Below, piece after piece: positions 44,492-53,106 of a DNA stretch of 64,000 nt (positions are counted from its first letter, which is position 1; each line of letters begins with the position of its first letter). The notes beneath the pieces were generated by a model. That model had not been told where the DNA came from and made no database searches. It saw only the letters and a program-made list of their open reading frames with translations. Position numbers and translations under genes: made by a program. Source of the DNA: Verrucosispora sp. NA02020. Lineage in GTDB: Bacteria > Actinomycetota > Actinomycetes > Mycobacteriales > Micromonosporaceae. The DNA lies in contig NZ_CP054923.1 in the NCBI RefSeq assembly GCF_013364215.1, positions 6,510,001 through 6,574,000 on the forward strand. Reading direction: 5' to 3'.

Positions 44492-45940
44492 CTATCCGGC
44501 GTCGTCCGGTGCCGGAGCCGCCTCCACCTCGTCCTCCGGCCGCTGCCGGCGCGCCTTGCGGGCCGCCAACCGCTCCGCCGCGTTGGCCCGGTTCGTCTTC
44601 TCCTCCAGCCGCTCGTCGCGGCCACGGGAGCCCGGCACGTAGTCGGCCCCGGCGTAGAGGGTCGGCCGCCAGTCGAACTCCCGGTCCGCGATGCGCACCA
44701 GGTCGCCCGGCTGGGCACCGGCCTTCGCCAGGTGCTCCTCCACGCCGAGTCGGGCCAGCCGGTCGGCGAGGTAGCCGACCGCCTCGTCGTTGTCGAAGTT
44801 CGTCTGGCGCACCCACCGCTCCGGACGGCCACCGAGCACCGTGTAGGAGCCGTCGTCCTGCACCTCGACGGTGAACCCGGCGTCGTCCACCGCCCTGGGC
44901 CGGATCACGATGCGGGTCGGCTCGGCCGGCGGCACCGCGGCCCGCGCCTGTGCCACCAGCTCGGCCATCGCGTAGATGAACTCCTTGAGACCCTCCCGGG
45001 TGGCCGCCGACACCTCGAACACCCGCAGACCACGCGCTTCCAGGTCGGGCCGGACGATCTCGGCGAGGTCCCGGCCGTCGGGCACGTCGATCTTGTTCAG
45101 GGCCACCATGCGCGGCCGGTCTGCCAGACCGCCGTACTCGGCCAGCTCCGCCTCGATGGTGTCGATGTCGGCCAGTGGGTCCCGGCCCGGCTCCAGCGTC
45201 GCGGTGTCGATCACGTGCACCAGGACGGCACACCGCTCGACGTGCCGCAGGAACTCCAGCCCCAGGCCCTTGCCGGTGGCGGCACCCGGGATCAGTCCGG
45301 GCACGTCGGCGACGGTGAAGGTGTGGTTGTCGACCCGCACCACGCCGAGGTTCGGCACCAGGGTGGTGAACGGGTAGTCGGCGATCTTCGGCTTGGCGGC
45401 CGAGATCACCGAGATCAGCGACGACTTGCCGGCCGACGGGAAGCCGACCAGGCCGACGTCGGCGACGCTCTTGAGCTCCAGCACGACGTCCAGCTGCTCC
45501 CCCGGCTCGCCCAACTCGGCGAAACCGGGTGCCTTCCGGCGGGAGTTGGCCAGCGAGGCGTTGCCCCGGCCACCACGCCCGCCCCGGGCCACCTCGAAGG
45601 TGGTGCCGGCACCGACCATGTCGGCCAGCACGGTGCCGTCGGCAGTCTGCACGACCGTGCCGTCCGGCACGGTGAGCACCAGGTCGCCGCCGTTGGCGCC
45701 GTCCCGGTTGGAACCCGCGCCGCCGCGACCGTTCTGCGCCTTGACGTGCGGACGGAAGTGGAAGTCGAGCAGCGTGTGCACCTGCGGGTCGACCACCAGC
45801 GACACACTGCCGCCGTGGCCGCCGTTACCGCCGTCGGGGCCACCGAACGGCTTGAACTTCTCCCGGTGGATCGACACACAACCGTGCCCGCCGTCGCCGG
45901 CCTGCAGGTGCAGAACGACCCGGTCAACGAACGTCGTCAC
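44492..45940 (-). CDS. obgE: GTPase ObgE/CgtA
   Basis: Essential GTPase that monitors 50S assembly and links growth to (p)ppGpp. The 482-residue protein has the Gly-rich Obg fold (1-158, [31 protein letters not shown] and so on), the G domain with [10 protein letters not shown] (about 165-174), DVPGLIPGA and NKIDVPD, and an OCT domain near 340-420, then a basic/acidic tail. GTG/ATG at 45940 precedes [11 protein letters not shown]. It follows rplU-rpmA, the standard arrangement, but a strong hairpin separates it from rpmA. Confidence 0.96.
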   Translation of the reverse strand: MTTFVDRVVLHLQAGDGGHGCVSIHREKFKPFGGPDGGNGGHGGSVSLVVDPQVHTLLDFHFRPHVKAQNGRGGAGSNRDGANGGDLVLTVPDGTVVQTADGTVLADMVGAGTTFEVARGGRGGRGNASLANSRRKAPGFAELGEPGEQLDVVLELKSVADVGLVGFPSAGKSSLISVISAAKPKIADYPFTTLVPNLGVVRVDNHTFTVADVPGLIPGAATGKGLGLEFLRHVERCAVLVHVIDTATLEPGRDPLADIDTIEAELAEYGGLADRPRMVALNKIDVPDGRDLAEIVRPDLEARGLRVFEVSAATREGLKEFIYAMAELVAQARAAVPPAEPTRIVIRPRAVDDAGFTVEVQDDGSYTVLGGRPERWVRQTNFDNDEAVGYLADRLARLGVEEHLAKAGAQPGDLVRIADREFDWRPTLYAGADYVPGSRGRDERLEEKTNRANAAERLAARKARRQRPEDEVEAAPAPDDAG

Positions 45941-45983
45941 GCCGCAATCCTTCCAGCGGGGCGCTACCCCGCGTGAGAAATGA

Positions 45984-46021
45984 CGAAGCGGGCCGGGACA
46001 TCAGGTCCACGGCCCGCTTCG
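45984..46021 (-). terminator. Terminator/attenuator between rpmA and obgE
   Basis: CGAAGCGGGCC / GGCCCGCTTCG, an 11-bp stem whose 16-nt loop can extend with GGAC / GTCC, followed on the minus strand by TCATTTCTC. It lies 9 nt after the rpmA stop and would reduce read-through into obgE. Confidence 0.7.
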
Positions 46022-46029
46022 CCTCGAAG

Positions 46030-46284
46030 CTACTGCTGCGGCACGATGCTGACGGTCTTGCGACCGCGCCTGGTGCCGAACTGGACCGCACCGGCGGAGA
46101 GCGCGAAGAGCGTGTCGTCGCCTCCACGGCCGACCAGGTCACCGGGGTGGAACTTGGTGCCGCGCTGCCGGACGATGATCTCGCCCGCGCTGACGACCTG
46201 ACCACCGAAGCGCTTCACGCCGAGCCGCTGGGCCGCGGAGTCACGGCCGTTACGCGAGCTGGACGCACCCTTTTTGTGAGCCAT
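46030..46284 (-). CDS. rpmA: 50S ribosomal protein L27
   Basis: Large-subunit protein near the peptidyl-transferase centre, 84 residues. [31 protein letters not shown] is the standard N-terminus, so no cleavable N-terminal extension is present. It lies 11 nt after rplU and is cotranscribed with it. A hairpin follows. Confidence 0.98.
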   Translation of the reverse strand: MAHKKGASSSRNGRDSAAQRLGVKRFGGQVVSAGEIIVRQRGTKFHPGDLVGRGGDDTLFALSAGAVQFGTRRGRKTVSIVPQQ

Positions 46285-46295
46285 CTGAGAACGAC

Positions 46296-46610
46296 CTACT
46301 TCCCGCTGGAGATGCCGGTCACCTTGACCTGGGTCAGCGGCTGGCGGTGACCCTGGCGCTTGTGGTAGCCGGTCTTGTTCTTGAACTTGTGGATCCGGAT
46401 CTTCGGGCCCTTGGTGTGCGCGGCGATCTCGCCGGACACCTCGACCTCGGCAAGCTTGGCCGCGTCGGTCACCAGGTCGTCACCGTCGACGAGGAGCACC
46501 GCGGCGAGCTTCACCGCGTCGCCGGGGGCACCGGCGAGCTTCTCGACCTCGATCACGTCGCCCTCGGCGACCTTGTACTGCTTGCCGCCGGTCTTGACGA
46601 TCGCGTACAT
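46296..46610 (-). CDS. rplU: 50S ribosomal protein L21
   Basis: 23S rRNA-binding ribosomal protein of 104 residues: [20 protein letters not shown] and [17 protein letters not shown] are diagnostic. ATG 46610 is clear from the conserved start; GGAGGCGGA-type purines lie upstream. First gene of rplU-rpmA(-obgE). Confidence 0.98.
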   Translation of the reverse strand: MYAIVKTGGKQYKVAEGDVIEVEKLAGAPGDAVKLAAVLLVDGDDLVTDAAKLAEVEVSGEIAAHTKGPKIRIHKFKNKTGYHKRQGHRQPLTQVKVTGISSGK

Positions 46611-46735
46611 CGGAGGCGGACTCCCTGTCGTTGAGGCTGCTGGCGGTCGTCCCCGCGGCGGCTCGCCGGGTAGCAGAGGCACGGCGGCGCGGGCACACGG
46701 GAACTCGGCACACCAAAGTGCGCCGCAGGCTAGCG
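46611..46735 (-). promoter_or_regulatory. Leader and promoter region of rplU-rpmA
   Basis: A TAGCCT -10-like hexamer (minus strand, 46727-46732) lies about 117 nt upstream of the L21 start, giving a leader of about 105-110 nt. A small stem CGGCACAC / GTGCGCCG (46706-46725) lies near its 5' end. Such a leader could be used for ribosomal-protein autoregulation, but no known motif is recognised. The rest of the 332-bp gap up to rne holds only the rne terminator. Confidence 0.4.
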
Positions 46736-46861
46736 TACGCCATGGTCGCGGCCGGTCCCAAACCGGGCCACCCCCACCGGAACCCGGGCCACCGCTCGGC
46801 CACCACCCGGTCACCGGCCGTGGCGTCACCCGGCCGGCCGCACCCGCGTCACGATACGCCG

Positions 46862-46898
46862 GAGCCCCGCCCGGCGGACGTCACCGCGGGCGGGGCTC
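46862..46898 (-). terminator. Terminator of the RNase E/G gene
   Basis: GAGCCCCGCCCG / CGGGCGGGGCTC, a perfect 12-bp GC-rich stem with a 13-nt loop, 44 nt after the rne stop and upstream of the rplU promoter. No T-tract follows. Confidence 0.65.
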
Positions 46899-46942
46899 AT
46901 CGACGTCGGTGCGGTGGACCGGTCAGGTGCACCGCAGCGTGC

Positions 46943-49930
46943 TCAGGGTCGGGTACGGCGGCGCGCGCCACCACGCCGGGAGCGACGGCGGCCGGTGCCA
47001 CCCTCGGCACCCTCCTCCTCGTCGCTCTCGCCCAGCGCGTCCGGGTCGTCCGGAGCGGCCAGCCGGGCCGACTCGCCCTGCTGACTGTCGGCCACGTCCG
47101 GGGCGACCGGCGTGTCCGTCTCGTACCGGGACAGGTCGTAGCCCATCGTGTCGTGGTAGTCCGCGTCCGCCGTGGCGGTGGCGGTCTCCTCGGTCTCAGC
47201 GACCTCGACGACGGTCCGCTCGGCGGCGCCCTTGCGGCCCCGACGCCGCGACGAGCCGCTCGTCTGCTCGGCGGCCGGCGTGGCCGTGGCGACCGCCTTC
47301 ACCTTCTCCGGGCCACCGGACCGTGGCTTCTCCGGCACCGGCTCGGTGTGGATGACCAGGCCGCGACCCTTGCAGCAGTCGCAGGTCTCGCTGAACGCCT
47401 CCAGCAGCCCGGCGCCGATCCGCTTGCGGGTCATCTGGACCAGGCCCAGCGAGGTGATCTCGGTGACCTGGTGCTTGGTGCGGTCCCGGCCCAGGCACTC
47501 GGTCAACCGGCGCAGCACCAGCTCCCGGTTCGACTCCAGCACCATGTCGATGAAGTCGATCACCACGATGCCGCCGATGTCCCGCAGCCGCAGCTGACGG
47601 ACGATCTCCTCGGCCGCCTCCAGGTTGTTGCGGGTGACCGTCTCCTCCAGGTTGCCGCCCGCCCCGGTGTACTTGCCGGTGTTGACGTCGACCACGGTCA
47701 TCGCCTCGGTCCGGTCGATCACCAGGTGGCCGCCGGAGGGGAGGAAGACCTTGCGGTCGAGCCCCTTGAGGATCTGCTCGTCGATGCGGTGCGCGGCGAA
47801 CACGTCGGTGGTGCCCACGTGCCGGCGCAGCCGGGCGACCAGGTCCGGCGAGACGTGCGACAGGTACGACTCGACCATGTCGTAGGACTGGTCGCCCTCG
47901 ATCACCAGCTCGCGGAAGTCCTCGTTGAACAGGTCCCGGACCACCCGGATGACCAGGTCCGGCTCCTCGTAGAGCAGCACCGGCGCGCCACCCTCGGTGG
48001 ACTTGGCCTGGATGTCCTCCCACTGCGCCTGGAGCCGCTTGACGTCACGGGCCAGCTCGTCCTCGCTGGCGCCCTCGGCGGCGGTCCGGACGATCACGCC
48101 GGCACCGTCCGGCACCAGCTTCTTCAGCACGTCACGCAGTCGCTTGCGCTCGGTGTCCGGCAGCTTGCGGCTGATCCCGGAGGCGTTGCCGCCGGGCACG
48201 TACACCAGGTGCCGACCGGAGAGCGCGACGTGACTGGTCAGCCGCGCGCCCTTGTGCCCGATCGGGTCCTTGGTGACCTGCACCAGCACCGAGTCGCCGG
48301 ACTTGAGCGCCTGCTCGATCGAGCGGGCCCGCCCCTCCAGGCCGGTGGAGTCCCAGTTGACCTCGCCCGCGTACAGCACGGCGTTGCGGCCCCGGCCGAT
48401 GTCGACGAACGCCGCCTCCATGCTCGGCAGCACGTTCTGCACCTTGCCGAGATAGACGTTCCCGGCCATGGTGCCCGCCGAGTTGCGGGTGACGTAGTGC
48501 TCGACCAGCACGCCGTCCTCCATGACGGCGATCTGGGTGCGGTCACCGCGCTGGCGTACCGCCATCACCCGGTCGACCGCCTCGCGGCGGGCCAGGAACT
48601 CCGACTCGCTCAGGATCGGCGGGCGGGTCCGGCGCTGCTCGCGGCCGTCCCGGCGGCGCTGCCGCTTGGCCTCCAACCGGGTCGAACCGGAGACGCCCTG
48701 CACCTCGTCGACCGTGCGGCGCGGCTCCCGGATCTTCACCACGGTGGGTACGCCGTCGTCGGCGCCCCCCTCGGTGTCACCGGCCCCCCGGCGGCGGCGC
48801 CGACGCCGACGCCGGGTCATCCCGTCGCCGTCGCCCTCGTCGCCGCTCTCGTCGGACTCGGTCTCGGTCTCGTCCGCGTCGCTCTGGACGGCCTCCTCGG
48901 CCTCGTTCTCGTCGGTCTCGTCGAAGTCCTCGGCGCCACCCTTGCCCCGGCCCCGACCCCGACGGCCACGTCGACGGCGACGCCGACCCGAGCCGTCCTC
49001 GTCCTCGTCGTCGGCCTCGTCGGCCTCCGCCGCGGGCTCCTCCTCGACCTCCGCCTCGACGGCGGGCTCCGGCTCGGGCTCGCGCCGACCCCGGCGACGG
49101 CGCCGGGCCGGCTCCGCCGGCTCCTCGGGCGTCTCCTCCTCGACGGGCGGTGCGGCCGCAGCAGCCGCAGCGGCGGCGGCGCGGGCCGTGACCTCCTCCG
49201 GCGCCATGAACAACACCGTCGGCGCGCTGAGCGCGGCACGCCGTCGACGGGAGCGGGGTTCCGGCGCGGGCTCGGCCTCCGGCTCCGTCGGGGTCACCGT
49301 CTCGGCCGGGTCGCTCTCGGTCTCCTCGACCGGCGCGCCGCCCTCGGGGGGCAGCGCGGCCGCACCGAAGTCGGTACCGGCCGCAGGTGCCGGCTCCTCG
49401 ACCACCGGCTCCTCGACCACCGCCGGAACCTCGGCCGGCGGCGCGGCGGCCTTCTTGCGACGGGTACGGGTCACCTTCACCGGCGGTACGACGTCCCCGT
49501 CGGCGGCCTCGACCTCGGCCACGGCCAGCGGCTCCTCGGCGGTCTTCGACGCGGTGGTGGCCTTGCGGCGTCGCCGGGGCGTCTTCGGCGCCTCGTCCAG
49601 GTCACCGGAGACCGGGGCGAAGACCTCTGCCTGCGGCGCCTCCGAGCTGCCCGGCGCCGGGTCGCTGGACGCCTCGACCGGGGCGTCGATCTGCTCCGGC
49701 TGCGTGACCGGGGTGGCCCGGCGACGGGTGGCCCGCCTGCGCGGTGGTGCCTCGGCGGCGGACGGACTGCCCAGGTCCGCCGCACCGCTCACGGTGCCGG
49801 AGGTCTCCTCCGACGCGTCGGGGGCCACCGGTGAGGCGCTGCCCGCCGTGCCGGTGGTGCTGGTCTCAGCGGTCTCGCCGGCCGGGTTCGCACCGGTCCG
49901 TTCGCCGCCCTCGGGCTCGTTCTCGAGCAT
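46943..49930 (-). CDS. rne: Rne/Rng-family endoribonuclease (RNase E/G)
   Basis: Main endoribonuclease for mRNA decay and rRNA processing. The 995-residue protein has an unusual layout compared with E. coli: about 455 residues of disordered N-terminal arm with alternating acidic blocks and Arg-rich clusters (for example RRRRRGRRGRGRG), then an S1 domain (about 485-560), the RNase domain with catalytic residues in VVDVNTG (about 746-752) and VVIDFIDM, the zinc link CDCCKGRG (about 850) and a short basic/acidic C-terminal tail. Such N-terminal scaffolds are known for actinobacterial RNase E. ATG 49930 is taken; the frame extends to 49993 without conserved sequence. Confidence 0.95.
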   Translation of the reverse strand: MLENEPEGGERTGANPAGETAETSTTGTAGSASPVAPDASEETSGTVSGAADLGSPSAAEAPPRRRATRRRATPVTQPEQIDAPVEASSDPAPGSSEAPQAEVFAPVSGDLDEAPKTPRRRRKATTASKTAEEPLAVAEVEAADGDVVPPVKVTRTRRKKAAAPPAEVPAVVEEPVVEEPAPAAGTDFGAAALPPEGGAPVEETESDPAETVTPTEPEAEPAPEPRSRRRRAALSAPTVLFMAPEEVTARAAAAAAAAAAPPVEEETPEEPAEPARRRRRGRREPEPEPAVEAEVEEEPAAEADEADDEDEDGSGRRRRRRGRRGRGRGKGGAEDFDETDENEAEEAVQSDADETETESDESGDEGDGDGMTRRRRRRRRRGAGDTEGGADDGVPTVVKIREPRRTVDEVQGVSGSTRLEAKRQRRRDGREQRRTRPPILSESEFLARREAVDRVMAVRQRGDRTQIAVMEDGVLVEHYVTRNSAGTMAGNVYLGKVQNVLPSMEAAFVDIGRGRNAVLYAGEVNWDSTGLEGRARSIEQALKSGDSVLVQVTKDPIGHKGARLTSHVALSGRHLVYVPGGNASGISRKLPDTERKRLRDVLKKLVPDGAGVIVRTAAEGASEDELARDVKRLQAQWEDIQAKSTEGGAPVLLYEEPDLVIRVVRDLFNEDFRELVIEGDQSYDMVESYLSHVSPDLVARLRRHVGTTDVFAAHRIDEQILKGLDRKVFLPSGGHLVIDRTEAMTVVDVNTGKYTGAGGNLEETVTRNNLEAAEEIVRQLRLRDIGGIVVIDFIDMVLESNRELVLRRLTECLGRDRTKHQVTEITSLGLVQMTRKRIGAGLLEAFSETCDCCKGRGLVIHTEPVPEKPRSGGPEKVKAVATATPAAEQTSGSSRRRGRKGAAERTVVEVAETEETATATADADYHDTMGYDLSRYETDTPVAPDVADSQQGESARLAAPDDPDALGESDEEEGAEGGTGRRRSRRGGARRRTRP

Positions 49931-50061
49931 GGACGTTCTCCAGTTCTGGCTTCCCCGGGCGCGGGTGAGCGCTGCCACGCAGGGTCGCCGCAAAGGTGTT
50001 TCCCCGGGCGCACGGGCGTGCGCGACCGGCGAAGTCTGCCTGTCTGAGCACCGACCGTCGG

Positions 50062-50838
50062 TCAGCGCCCGCCGATGGTTGCCCCGTCGCGGTCCGCGTC
50101 AAGCGGATCCACGATCGCACCCTGCGCGGTCAGCGTGCCCTGAGCCAGCCGGGTCACCTTCGGGGCTACCGGCGGCTCCAGGCCGGCCACCACGCGGAAG
50201 CCGGAAAGGACGTCATCGGGCCGTACGGACGGGGTGACCTGCCGCACGACCAGTTCGAGTATCGCACACGGTACGGCCGGGGCCACGGAAGGCGTCGCCG
50301 ACGACGTGATCATATCGATGCGGGTGACGGCGACACGAGCGTCGAAGGTCCGCCGCCCCTGCTTGGTCATCCGTTCCACCAGCACCTCGTCGGCCGCCAG
50401 GAACGCGGTCACCGCCTTGGTCAGGATCTCGGGATCCACCTCCGGCAGCTCGATCCGCCAGTGGGACGCCTGGATCCGGTCGGCCAGCCCGCTGCCGGTG
50501 GCCACCACCGCGTCGAGCACGTCGAGGCCGGGCGAGAGCGCCGTGTCCAGCGCCTCGCGCAACTGCGCCGGGTCCACCTCCTCGCGCAGGCCGATCTCCA
50601 GGTACTCCGCCTCGCTGGCGACGCCGGTCGGCGCGGCGCTGGCGTACGAGATCTTGGGGTGCGGGGTGAAGCCCTGGGAGAAGGCCACCGGTACGCCGGC
50701 ACGACGCAGCGCCCGCTCGAACGCCCGGGCGAAGTCGCGGTGCGAGGTGAACCGCAGCGGGCCACGCTTGGCGTACCGGATCCGGACGCGCTGGACGACC
50801 GGCGCCTGGCCGCCCTCGGGCTGAGGTTTCCTACTGAT
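50062..50838 (-). CDS. DUF2344 / TIGR03936 radical-SAM-associated protein with apparent ATC start
   Basis: Partner of the adjacent radical SAM protein; in many bacteria this domain is fused to it. The conserved N-terminus VQRVRIRYAKRGPLRFTSHR begins near 50796 and must be translated. Yet from the TGA at 50881-50883 down to a GTG at 50688 the frame has no ATG, GTG or TTG. An ATC at 50836-50838 (ISRKPQPEGG) has GAGGAG 7 nt upstream, ideal for a start, giving 258 residues. Starting at GTG 50688 would remove about 35 conserved residues. Other options are CTG 50757 (too late), read-through of the radical SAM TGA in the same frame, or a sequencing error. The domain's function is probably in tRNA or cofactor modification; unproven. 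Confidence 0.75.
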   Translation of the reverse strand: MSRKPQPEGGQAPVVQRVRIRYAKRGPLRFTSHRDFARAFERALRRAGVPVAFSQGFTPHPKISYASAAPTGVASEAEYLEIGLREEVDPAQLREALDTALSPGLDVLDAVVATGSGLADRIQASHWRIELPEVDPEILTKAVTAFLAADEVLVERMTKQGRRTFDARVAVTRIDMITSSATPSVAPAVPCAILELVVRQVTPSVRPDDVLSGFRVVAGLEPPVAPKVTRLAQGTLTAQGAIVDPLDADRDGATIGGR

Positions 50839-50880
50839 CGTCCTGCTCCTCGGTGTCGGACCCCGCCCGGGGCCCCGGGG

Positions 50881-52866
50881 TCACTGTTGCGCGCCGGTGG
50901 GCAGCTTCAGACCGTTGACCGGGGTCAACGGGAGCAGCTTCCGCCCGGTCGGGCCGATCTGGATCTCGGTGTCCATGGTCGGGCAGACGCCGCAGTCGAA
51001 GCAGGGCGTCCATCGGCAGTCGTCCTGCTCGTACTCGCTGAGGGAGTCCTGCCAGTCCTGCCAGAGCCAGTCCTTGTCCAGGCCGGAGTCCAGGTGGTCC
51101 CAGGGCAGGACCTCCAGCTCCTCGCGCTCGCGAGTGGTGTACCAGTCGAGGTCCACCCCGAACCCGGGCAGCACCTCGGTGGCCGCCTCCACCCAGCGCT
51201 GGTACGAGAAGTGCTCGCTCCAGCCGTCGAACCGGCCGCCGTTCTCCCACACCCGGCGGATCACCGCGCCGACGCGGCGGTCCCCCCGGGACAGCAGTCC
51301 CTCGATCAACGAGGGCTCACCGTCGTGGTAGCGGAAGCCGATCGCCCGCCCCAGCGAACGGTCCGAGTTGATCGCCTGCTTGAGCAGCTTGAGCCGGTGG
51401 TCGATGACCTCCGGGCGCTGCATCGACGCCCACTGGAACGGGGTGTGCGGCTTCGGCACGAACCCACCGATGGACACGGTGCAGCGGATGTCCTTCGAGC
51501 CGGTGGCGGCGCGACCGGCCCGGATGACCTCGTGGGCCATGTCGGCGATCTCGAGGACATCCTCGTCGGTCTCGGTGGGCAGGCCGCACATGAAGTAGAG
51601 CTTCACCTGCCGCCAGCCGTTGGTGTACGCGGTGACCACGGTGCGGATGAGGTCGTCCTTCGACACCATCTTGTTGATCACCTTACGGATCCGCTCCGAC
51701 CCGCCCTCCGGGGCGAAGGTCAGCCCGGTCCGGCGGCCGTTACGGGACAGCTCCTGGGCGAGATCGATGTTGAACGCGTCCACCCGGGTCGACGGCAGCG
51801 ACAGCGACACGTTGGTGCCCTGGTACTGCTCGGCGAGGCCGGAGCACATGTCACCGATCTCGGAGTGGTCGGCGGAGGAGAGCGACAGCAGACCCACCTC
51901 GTGGAAGCCGGAGAACTCCAGCCCCTGCTGCACCATCTGCCCGACCGTGGTGATGGACCGCTCCCGCACCGGTCGGGTGATCATGCCCGCCTGGCAGAAC
52001 CGGCAGCCCCGGGTGCAACCCCGGAAGATCTCCACCGCGTACCGCTCGTGCACCGTCTCGGCGAGCGGGACCAGCGGCTTGCGCGGGTACGGCCACGCGT
52101 CCAGATCCATCGTGGTGCGCTTGTGCACCCGGAACGGCACGTCCGCCCGGTTCGGCACGACCCGCTGGATCCGACCGTCTGGCAGGTAGTCCACGTCGTA
52201 GAAGCGCGGCACGTAGACGCTCTCGGTGCGGGCTAGCCGCAGCAGCAGCTCGTCCCGGCCACCGGGCGAGCCCTCCGCCTTCCACTCCCGGACGATCGCG
52301 GTGATCTCCAGGACCGCCTCCTCGCCGTCACCGAGCACGGCGGCGTCGACGAAGTCGGCGATGGGCTCCGGGTTGAACGCGGCGTGCCCGCCGGCCACGA
52401 TCACCGGGTCGGCGTCGGTACGGTCGACCGCGAGCAGCGGGATGCCGGCCAGGTCGACGGCGGTGAGCAGGTTGGTGTACCCCAGCTCGGTGGCGAACGA
52501 GACGCCGAACAGGTCGAAGTCACCGACCGGACGGTGCGCGTCGACGGTGAACTGCGGCACCTCGTGGGTGCGCATCAGCCGCTCCAGGTCCGGCCAGACC
52601 GCGTACGTCCGCTCGGCGAGCGTGTCGGGGAGCTCGTTGAGCACCTCGTAGAGAATCTGCACGCCCTGATTGGGTAGGCCCACCTCGTACGCGTCCGGAT
52701 ACATCAGCGCCCAGCGCACGGTCGCGGAGTCCCACTCCTTGACCACCGCTCCCAGTTCGCCACCGACGTACTGGATGGGCTTGGTCACCTGGGGCAGCAG
52801 CGGCTCCAGGCGGGGCCAGACGGAGTTGGCCGCGACAGGACGCGGAGTGGTGGACGGGACGCTCAT
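50881..52866 (-). CDS. TIGR03960-family B12-binding radical SAM protein
   Basis: A 661-residue radical SAM enzyme with an N-terminal cobalamin-binding-like region (VPLPNQG-type VGLPNQGVQILYEVLNEL and FGVSFATELGYTNLLTAVDL) and the iron-sulfur motif CxxxCxxC in FRGCTRGCRFCQAGMI (about 292-300). The C-terminal CFDCGVCP cysteines (about 629-636) may bind a further cluster. Its reaction is unknown. It is followed by the DUF2344 partner in the same frame, separated only by the TGA at 50881 and 42 nt. ATG 52866 is used; upstream in-frame sequence crosses the hairpin repeat and is not coding. Confidence 0.9.
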   Translation of the reverse strand: MSVPSTTPRPVAANSVWPRLEPLLPQVTKPIQYVGGELGAVVKEWDSATVRWALMYPDAYEVGLPNQGVQILYEVLNELPDTLAERTYAVWPDLERLMRTHEVPQFTVDAHRPVGDFDLFGVSFATELGYTNLLTAVDLAGIPLLAVDRTDADPVIVAGGHAAFNPEPIADFVDAAVLGDGEEAVLEITAIVREWKAEGSPGGRDELLLRLARTESVYVPRFYDVDYLPDGRIQRVVPNRADVPFRVHKRTTMDLDAWPYPRKPLVPLAETVHERYAVEIFRGCTRGCRFCQAGMITRPVRERSITTVGQMVQQGLEFSGFHEVGLLSLSSADHSEIGDMCSGLAEQYQGTNVSLSLPSTRVDAFNIDLAQELSRNGRRTGLTFAPEGGSERIRKVINKMVSKDDLIRTVVTAYTNGWRQVKLYFMCGLPTETDEDVLEIADMAHEVIRAGRAATGSKDIRCTVSIGGFVPKPHTPFQWASMQRPEVIDHRLKLLKQAINSDRSLGRAIGFRYHDGEPSLIEGLLSRGDRRVGAVIRRVWENGGRFDGWSEHFSYQRWVEAATEVLPGFGVDLDWYTTREREELEVLPWDHLDSGLDKDWLWQDWQDSLSEYEQDDCRWTPCFDCGVCPTMDTEIQIGPTGRKLLPLTPVNGLKLPTGAQQ

Positions 52867-52968
52867 GATGCCCAAGGGTACGCGCCCACCCATCGGCCAC
52901 CACGCCACACCTGGCCGAGAAGGGCACCAGCGGAATCGACCCTCCACCACACCGGCGACCGCCACTGA

Positions 52969-53024
52969 TGTAAGGAAGGGACCCTTACTAACGCCTGGTG
53001 CATAGGAAGGGTCCCTTCCTAACA
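52969..53024. repeat. Dispersed hairpin repeat, family I copy 5
   Basis: TGTAAGGAAGGGACCCTTACTA, core ACGCCTGGTGCA, then TAGGAAGGGTCCCTTCCTAACA. The arms pair, with GGGA/TCCC where copies 1, 3 and 4 have GGGT/ACCC. It lies between the divergent starts of the radical SAM gene and the proline-rich gene, so it is not in a terminator position. Confidence 0.9.
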
Positions 53025-53106
53025 AGCGGGCATGGGGACCAGCCTGGTTCTGCCCCGGTGGCACACCGGTACTAGCCTCGGGTCGGCGTGAGAGGAGATT
53101 GCCGCG

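Noticed and set aside
46631..49834. Very long open frame on the plus strand opposite the RNase E/G gene
   Set aside because: It is the complement of a GC-rich coding region with strong third-position bias, is low in complexity (Leu/Gly/Arg/Asp rich), and has no recognisable domain. The minus-strand frame encodes a full RNase E/G.
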